Below are positions 6,366 to 11,035 of a stretch of 11,035 nucleotides of DNA, piece by piece. Under the pieces are notes generated by a model, which had not been told where the DNA came from, ran no database searches, and was given only the letters and a program-made list of their open reading frames with translations. Source of the DNA: Thalassiosira profunda (taxonomy: Eukaryota; Bacillariophyta; Thalassiosirophyceae; Thalassiosirales; Thalassiosiraceae). Every line of letters starts with the position of its first letter. Within the stretch, counting starts at the first letter, position 1. The DNA lies in the NCBI GenBank assembly GCA_036939355.1, contig JALLAP010005264.1, positions 1 to 11,035 of the forward strand, given 5' to 3'. Made by a program: the position numbers and the translations under genes.

Positions 6366-6573
6366 AAACATCATCCGGCGCTGGTAATGTCTGAAAATTT
6401 TACAATAGAGGTACGATACGTCCGAGAACGACTTATTCACTACGCCTTCCCGGTTCCCCCCTCGACACTTGCGATGCAACACTATCATCATTGGTTATCC
6501 AACTAGTAGGTACGAATGTTCCCCGTAGCACCGGAGTTCCGTGTGTGTTTGGGAACCTCCTTCCGTATGGACT

Positions 6574-8041
6574 CTATGCCCGGCGCGGCTTCTTGGGGCT
6601 CGCTTTGGCCTTCTTGGGGGACGCCTTGCCCTTCTTCCCCGCTTGAGGGGGCGGCGGCGAGAACCCCTGCGGCACGNTTGGCCTTCTTGGGGGACGCCTT
6701 GCCCTTCTTCCCCGCTTGAGGGGGCGGCGGCGAGAATCCCTGCGGCACGCCGGATTCCCGGGTGGGGTTGTGGATCATGCTCGCGCTCACGAGGGACCAC
6801 AGCCCGTCCTGCCGCCGGTCCTGCTGGCGCTGCGGGGCGCGGGCGGGAGGGTTGGGCGGCGGCATCCCCTGCATTTCCCGGCGCATCTGCAGTTCCCGGC
6901 GCATTCTGGCCAGGTCGGCTTGGTTGGGCATCTGCATGGCCATCCCCTGCTCCATCATTCCCATCGGGGGGAGGGGGGACCTCCGCGACCCCATCATCCC
7001 GTTCCGCGACAACAACTCGAGCTGCGCCCGTAGCTGGTCCTCCACACTGCGCTGCCTGTTGAGGCTGGCCTCCAGTTCCCTGACCCTCGCCCTAAGCCGT
7101 TCCGCGGCCAACGCGCCCTCGAGCTCCTGCACCCGCTGCCGGAGGGCGGCGTCGGGGTTGAAGTCGGCGTGCTGGTCCATGGACACGGTGCGCAGCGCGT
7201 CCGCGAAGGCGGACTGGTTCCCCCCCGCGCCGCGCCGCGCGAGGAGGCGGTCCAGGAGGCCGAAGTGCGGCCCCCCCATCATGTCCCTCGCGCGATCGTT
7301 CGCCAGGGACGTCCGCCCGTCGCTGTCGTCGTCGCTGTCCGCGCTACCCTTGCTCTTGCGCTTCTTCCCCTTCTTGCCCCGCTTCTTCTCCATCGGCAGC
7401 CCCTCCGTGGCGTCGTGGTATTCCCGCAGCCGTCCGCGGTACTCCTCCCGCCCCTCCTCGGACAGCTCCCCGAAGACCGCGCGGGCAAAGTCGTCGCACC
7501 CCTTCCACGCCGCGTTCATGAGCTTGCCGAGGTCGAGGAACGAAATCGCCCCGTTGAGCGATCCGGCGTCCTTGCGGTGCTGCCGGTCGCGCGTGTCGCG
7601 GGGGAGGAGGTTGCCCTCGAGGTCCTTCCGGATGGCGGCCTTCCTTACTTCGTCCGTGACAGCCTCGGGGTCGACGGCCTCGGAGCCGGGCGGGGCGGCC
7701 ACGAGGGCGGCGATGGCCTCGGCGTCCACGGCAGAGCCGGCGGCGAGGGCTTCGAGGACCTTCTGGCGCTTGTACCGGTAAAACAGGTTGAACGCCGAGA
7801 GGGGGCGCTTGGGCTTGGGGGGCAGGGCGCGCACCGCCGAGGGCGCCTTGCCGAGCGCGGGGGCGCCCGAGGCCGCCGTTTCGCTCGAGCTCGAGGCGCT
7901 GACCTTGAGGTCGATGGCGGCGGGCTTGAGAGACTCGGTCGCAGACAACTCGGCCGCGGCGGGCTTGGACGGGGAGTCGTCCTTGACCGGCTGCTCGGCC
8001 TTGGAGCGGGCGGGGGAGTTGGCGGCCTTGAGGGCTTCCAT
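6574..8041 (-). CDS. HMG-box-like nuclear protein with coiled coil; 3' end hit by assembly error
   Basis: The frame starts at the ATG at 8041 (ATAATGG context). The open frame further upstream to 8512 looks like 5' UTR. Residues 1-75 are Ala/Ser/Lys-rich. Residues 76-92 (KPKRPLSAFNLFYRYKR) are the first helix of an HMG box. An insert of about 70 residues follows, then ISFLDLGKLMNAAWK...YRGRLREYHD (166-210), the rest of the box. Basic KKRGKKGKKRKSKG (219-232) is a probable nuclear signal. Residues 298-347 are a heptad-like coiled coil and 350-400 a Met/Arg-rich region. An ambiguous base at 6677 between two near-identical 72-bp copies breaks the frame. Removing one copy plus the N gives 464 aa ending KASPKKAKASPKKPRRA and a stop at 6574..6576, a sensible chromatin-protein tail. 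Likely DNA-binding; target unknown. Confidence 0.7.
6605..6749. repeat. 72-bp direct repeat around an N, probable assembly artefact
   Basis: Copies at 6605..6676 and 6678..6749 differ at one base (C at 6664 against T at 6737) and are separated only by an N at 6677. This is what results when two contig ends that overlap are placed side by side with a token gap. Collapsing the overlap removes 73 bases and restores the reading frame of the HMG-box-like gene. Confidence 0.85.
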
Positions 8042-8860
8042 TATGGCTCTGTGTTGGCTGTTGATTTGCAAAAGGACATGAGATGTGAACATGAACCGAG
8101 AGGCGTGAAAAAGGCGCGAGAAATGGCAGCGCCCATCAATCCAGGCCGAGCCGCCGGCCCGGTCGACCGCCACCGCAAGGCCTGGGCAGGGTATCTCCTC
8201 ACCGTCGGCGGCTATGGCTCTGTCTGTTGCAAGGGCCACGTGTGGGCACATGAGTTGGTGAAAATGAGCGGGTTGTTGTGTTGCAACAAAAAGCAACGCG
8301 GGCAACAAAAAGCGAGGCAAAAATGCAACGACATCCGGTTGACAGCGTGGAATCTTGTGCCGCGAACCCTTCGAGCGTTGAGCCGGCAGTATTGTGAAAC
8401 ACATGGGCAGTAAACCTGCGTGCCAATGAGACATCGCGAGAAGCACATGGAGAATCCTTGGGGTGCCGCTAATTATATTTTTGATTAGCCCTTTTGGGCC
8501 TTGGGGGTCCATAGAACCCTCGATAAAAAATCACGCTATTCATAGTTAGTGGATTGACGCCGAGTGACGCCTTTTTCTCGTGGGAGAATGGAGCCCAATT
8601 TCTATTAGAGGTATCCCACTTCGCTGGTGGCGCATCGCTACCCAAGTTCGACANCAATAATCAACTGCCTCTCGAGGTTTGCGAGGCCAGACGATGAGTC
8701 TCTCGTGGCCAGTCAAACTCTCACCACAAAGACGAAGAACAAGCACCCAAACAACGCACGCCCACAACGCCGCGCTTCAGCCGCCCCCCGGCCGCCGCCC
8801 CCGATACAATAGAATTGCAATTCGAGGACGTCGTCCCTGCCGCCTCCCCCGCCAGCCCCC
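8042..8860. other. Divergent intergenic region of 819 bp
   Basis: This lies between the starts of the HMG-box-like gene (minus) and the Fyv7-like gene (plus). No convincing gene is seen. It contains a 12-bp word GCAACAAAAAGC twice, 19 bp apart (8283..8294 and 8302..8313), a small hairpin GCCC-TTTT-GGGC (8487..8498), a pair of TGACGCC words (8555..8571) and an ambiguous base at 8654 without duplicated flanks. The minus strand happens to be open to 8512 in the HMG frame. Confidence 0.5.
8555..8571 (+). promoter_or_regulatory. Two TGACGCC words spaced by one helical turn
   Basis: TGACGCC starts at 8555 and again at 8565, exactly 10 bp apart, about 290 bp before the ATG of the Fyv7-like gene and 470 bp from that of the HMG-box-like gene. 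TGACGC is one form of the CO2/cAMP-responsive element described for Phaeodactylum carbonic anhydrase promoters. The match is only six bases, so regulatory meaning is speculative. Confidence 0.3.
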
Positions 8861-9487
8861 ATGTCGTCAAACCGCCCCCCTCGCCGGGGGCGCCCCCGCT
8901 CCTCCTCCGACGACGATGGCGACCCGCGCCGATCCCAAACCCAGCGCCGCCGCCAGGCCGCCCTCTCCCTCAACGCCTTCTCCTCCAAGAAAGGGCACGA
9001 CCGCGCCCTCCAGGAGTACAAGAAGAGGAAGGAGACGAAATTTCACAAGAACGCGGCGCTGCTCAGGGAGTATCAGCGGGCGATGAAGAGCGAGGGGTAC
9101 GAGGCCGGGAGGGGGGCGAGCCGGAAGCGCGATCGGGGAAGTGGGGATGCGGCCGGCAAGGGAGACACCGAGGGCAATAAGCGCAGTGCGGAGGAGGAGG
9201 AACTGGAACCGGAGGGAAATGCGCGCCAGCGGGGCAAGAAGCGCCACCGATCGGACCCCCTCCGCCGCGCCCGCGAAGAGGCCGAGAAACGCAAGACCGA
9301 GCAAAAAGACAAGCAGTCGCGGAAGGAGGCGCGGATGCGGGAGGAGGGCGAAAAGCAGCACAATCGAAAGAAGAGGGCAAAGAAGATGATGCAGCGGACC
9401 AAGCGGGGGCAGCCGCTGATGCGGAACGTGATTGGCGATTTGCTGGAGAAGGTCAGGGGCGAGGTCGGGGAGGACGGGCAAACGTGA
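8861..9487 (+). CDS. Fyv7/TAP26-like rRNA-processing protein
   Basis: This single-exon frame encodes 208 aa from an ATG at 8861. It is very rich in Arg, Lys and Glu. Residues 27-75 include NAFSSKKGHDRALQEYKKRK and REYQRAMKSEGY, which resemble the N-terminal part of Fyv7-type proteins. Residues 132-176 form a long charged helix. The diagnostic C-terminal motif is RTKRGQPLMRNVIGDLLEKV (179-198), matching the (K/R)T(K/R)(R/K)GQP(x)M pattern before a short helix in Fyv7/CCDC59. In yeast Fyv7 acts in 18S rRNA maturation in the nucleolus. Poly-basic runs (RQRGKKRHR; NRKKRAKKMMQR) fit nucleolar location. The stop lies 54 bp from the stop of the convergent downstream gene. Confidence 0.7.
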   Translation: MSSNRPPRRGRPRSSSDDDGDPRRSQTQRRRQAALSLNAFSSKKGHDRALQEYKKRKETKFHKNAALLREYQRAMKSEGYEAGRGASRKRDRGSGDAAGKGDTEGNKRSAEEEELEPEGNARQRGKKRHRSDPLRRAREEAEKRKTEQKDKQSRKEARMREEGEKQHNRKKRAKKMMQRTKRGQPLMRNVIGDLLEKVRGEVGEDGQT

Positions 9488-9541
9488 GTTGCGGTGTGCG
9501 GGCAAAAGAACGTCGTGGGGAAAAGGGCAGCTGATTTCATT

Positions 9542-10871
9542 TTAATCGACGGCGTTCAAGTCCACGCGCAATTCGGACAGCGCCTGCGAGTATTCGTAGT
9601 CAATCCCCATTCCTTCGTCGTCGCCATTCGCGCTCGCCTGACGTGACGCAACAAATATAAAGGCGAAACAAAGTTAACAATCAGCTTTATGCACATCATG
9701 TGATCAATACCACAAAAAAGGCAGATGTCAACGCACCTGAGAGACGTATGGCACGTAAGGCTTGGCCTGTACCACAACGCCATCTTTCACGGGTTTCAGA
9801 TCCGCCGGCACCACCGCCAGCACGTCCCGGATCGATCGTTCGACGATGTCTGCAGATTGCAAAACCCACATCGATCGATGAGGAATTCAATGACACAGTG
9901 CATGCACCAAAAGCAGACGCAAGAACTCAGAACTCACCGAGGATGAACCGGCACTCGAACGGCTCCAGCATCCCCACGCTCCCGTGCAACTCCGCCAGTG
10001 CCTCCTGCGCGTCGGCCTTGGCGCCGCAGTGCCGCCACGCGCAGCTTCCCCAGTCGAATCCCACCAGTTCGGGCAGGTCCCCGGACGGTGCCGCTTTGAG
10101 CACGTCCATGGAATATTCCAATACCATGGGCAGGGGCAGGGGGAGGCGTTCGGTTGTTGTTGCGTCGTTGGTGGTGGCGGCGGGATTCAGGCGTTGCTTC
10201 ATTTCTTCCCAGTTGTAATCGTCGGCCAGGGCCTTCAATTCGTCGAGCTCGTCGAGGGATCGGATCAGCTGGAGCACGGCCCGCTGCAGTTGTTCCTTCG
10301 ATGCCGCCGCATTGGTTTTTGCAGTTGTTGGTTTCTTCCGTACTGTCCATTCGGAGATGGCCCTTTGCCCACTGGAGCTATCGTCATCCTCTAATGCATT
10401 CCAACGGGGCACCCGCTCGGAACGATGCTGCTCCATGATTTCGTTATAGCTCGGCTTGAATTGCAGGGTCGTCGCGCTGCTCCCGTACCACTCTTCGAAA
10501 AAGTCGCCATCGGCGCCCATGCCGCGGTCGGAGGGACCCCACCCCATTCCCCGGGTGGCCGCCCCGAGGAAATTGACATGCTTGCCCATTCTCTCGGACG
10601 AGGTTGGGAGGCGCAGCGTGGAGGGCGAGGGCCGCGTGTGCGTCACGTCGTAATCCTCGTAGGTGGACACTATAAATGCCCCCGCGAGGCATATTGTTGC
10701 GTAGATGGACAGCGGCAGGGCGTCCTTCCAGGAGAGGAAGTTGTTGGACGACGCGCTGCCGTTGTGGAGATTTGCGTCCGCATCGCTCTCAGCAGCCGGG
10801 GCTTCCACGTCGACGGACGATATCCGCAGGGGGTGCGACCGCCGTCTCCTTTTGCGAGGGTTGCAATTCGC
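9542..10871 (-). CDS. Unrecognised membrane-anchored protein (at least 3 exons, 5' end unresolved)
   Basis: Exons are 9542..9637, 9737..9849 and 9938 to at least 10871. The introns are 9638..9736 (99 bp, GTGCGT donor, CGTCAG acceptor) and 9850..9937 (88 bp, GTGAGT donor, CTGCAG acceptor). Joining them keeps one frame through IVERSIRDVLAVVPADLKPV to a TAA. The product is about 380 aa or more. A hydrophobic segment (10659..10718; LPLSIYATICLAGAFIVSTY) predicts one membrane span near the N-terminus. A helical LQLIRSLDELDELKALADDY region follows. The best-conserved looking part is GFDWGSCAWRHCGAKADAQE and LHGSVGMLEPFECRFIL just before intron 1. The frame is open to the window edge, yet the first in-frame ATG is at 10589, after the membrane segment. 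The real start is therefore probably in an upstream exon; a phase-0 acceptor TTATCACAG ends at 10872. No named family is recognised. Confidence 0.65.
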
Positions 10872-11035
10872 CTGTGATAAATATATTGGTGGCGCTTGCC
10901 GCGGGTCCGGCGGCGAGAGAGACCGCCCTCTCGCCGCGAAAGAGGTGCTCCTTGATGGGTGATGCACCGACGGAAGATAGGCGCGGCAATTGCAGCACGC
11001 ATAACAACAGTAGATGAGGACGGAGCCCCAGCGCC

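Noticed and set aside
7169..8413. Long plus-strand open frame of 414 codons opposite the HMG-box-like gene
   Set aside because: It is a GC-rich shadow full of Arg, Gly, Val and Leu with no motif; the minus strand carries the HMG box, coiled coil and basic tail.
8487..8498. GCCC-TTTT-GGGC hairpin as a terminator
   Set aside because: The stem is only four pairs and it lies in a divergent promoter region of a eukaryotic genome.
8042..8512. N-terminal extension of the HMG-box-like protein to an ATG at 8512
   Set aside because: The added 157 residues have no domain and odd composition, while the ATG at 8041 has a good context and begins the Ala/Ser/Lys-rich tail. It could still be 5' UTR or partly translated.
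8640..8700. tRNA-like GTTCGA word near the ambiguous base at 8654
   Set aside because: No acceptor, D or anticodon stem can be drawn around it.
9639..9649. Overlapping TGACGT and TGACGC words
   Set aside because: They lie at the 3' splice site of an intron, and six-base words like these are expected about five times in this length by chance.
10872..10967. Start of the membrane protein at 10967
   Set aside because: The codon there is GTG and the frame is open beyond it; a eukaryotic nuclear gene would need an ATG.
1..11035. Mobile elements, CRISPR arrays or bacterial operons
   Set aside because: No transposase, terminal repeats, spaced direct-repeat array or operon layout was seen; introns and targeting signals show nuclear eukaryotic DNA.

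Overview
This window looks like nuclear DNA of a diatom, probably a centric one near Thalassiosira. Three observations support that. The protein-coding genes are interrupted by short GT-AG introns of 86 to 122 bp. One gene (4671..5225, minus) carries a bipartite plastid presequence with an AAAF-type junction followed by a twin-arginine lumen signal. Several products (membrane sulfotransferase, NXD1-like protein, HMG-box protein, Fyv7-like protein) have the look of stramenopile homologues. No bacterial, phage, transposon or CRISPR features were seen. The species assignment is inference.

Layout, left to right. A possible 3' end of a gene lies at 2..94. Two tandem paralogues on the plus strand follow (560..1165 and 1509..1921). 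They encode small proteins made of seven 9-residue Asn-led repeats, each split by one intron placed exactly between repeats 4 and 5. They converge on a two-exon sulfotransferase-like gene (2128..3542, minus). A small basic protein gene (3910..4236, plus) diverges from it, with an orphan coding-like stretch on the minus strand in between (3674..3811). Next come a two-exon thylakoid-lumen protein gene (4671..5225, minus) and a divergent, apparently plastid-targeted NXD1/acetoacetate-decarboxylase-like gene (5394..6365, plus), separated by 168 bp. Then an HMG-box-like coiled-coil protein (6574..8041, minus), whose 3' end is disrupted by a probable assembly error, a Fyv7/TAP26-like rRNA-processing protein (8861..9487, plus), and a three-exon gene for an unrecognised membrane protein (9542 to about 10871 or beyond, minus).

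After the tandem pair, the genes alternate strictly between strands, so they form convergent and divergent pairs with short gaps. The only pair with an evident common theme is the divergent plastid pair (lumen protein and NXD1-like protein). The others look like unrelated housekeeping or lineage-specific genes.

The least explained content is the nonapeptide-repeat pair. The duplication that made it also copied the last codons of the neighbouring sulfotransferase gene, leaving a scar between the two copies. A 13-bp motif is shared upstream of both copies. The orphan C-terminal-like exon at 3674..3811 is also unexplained.
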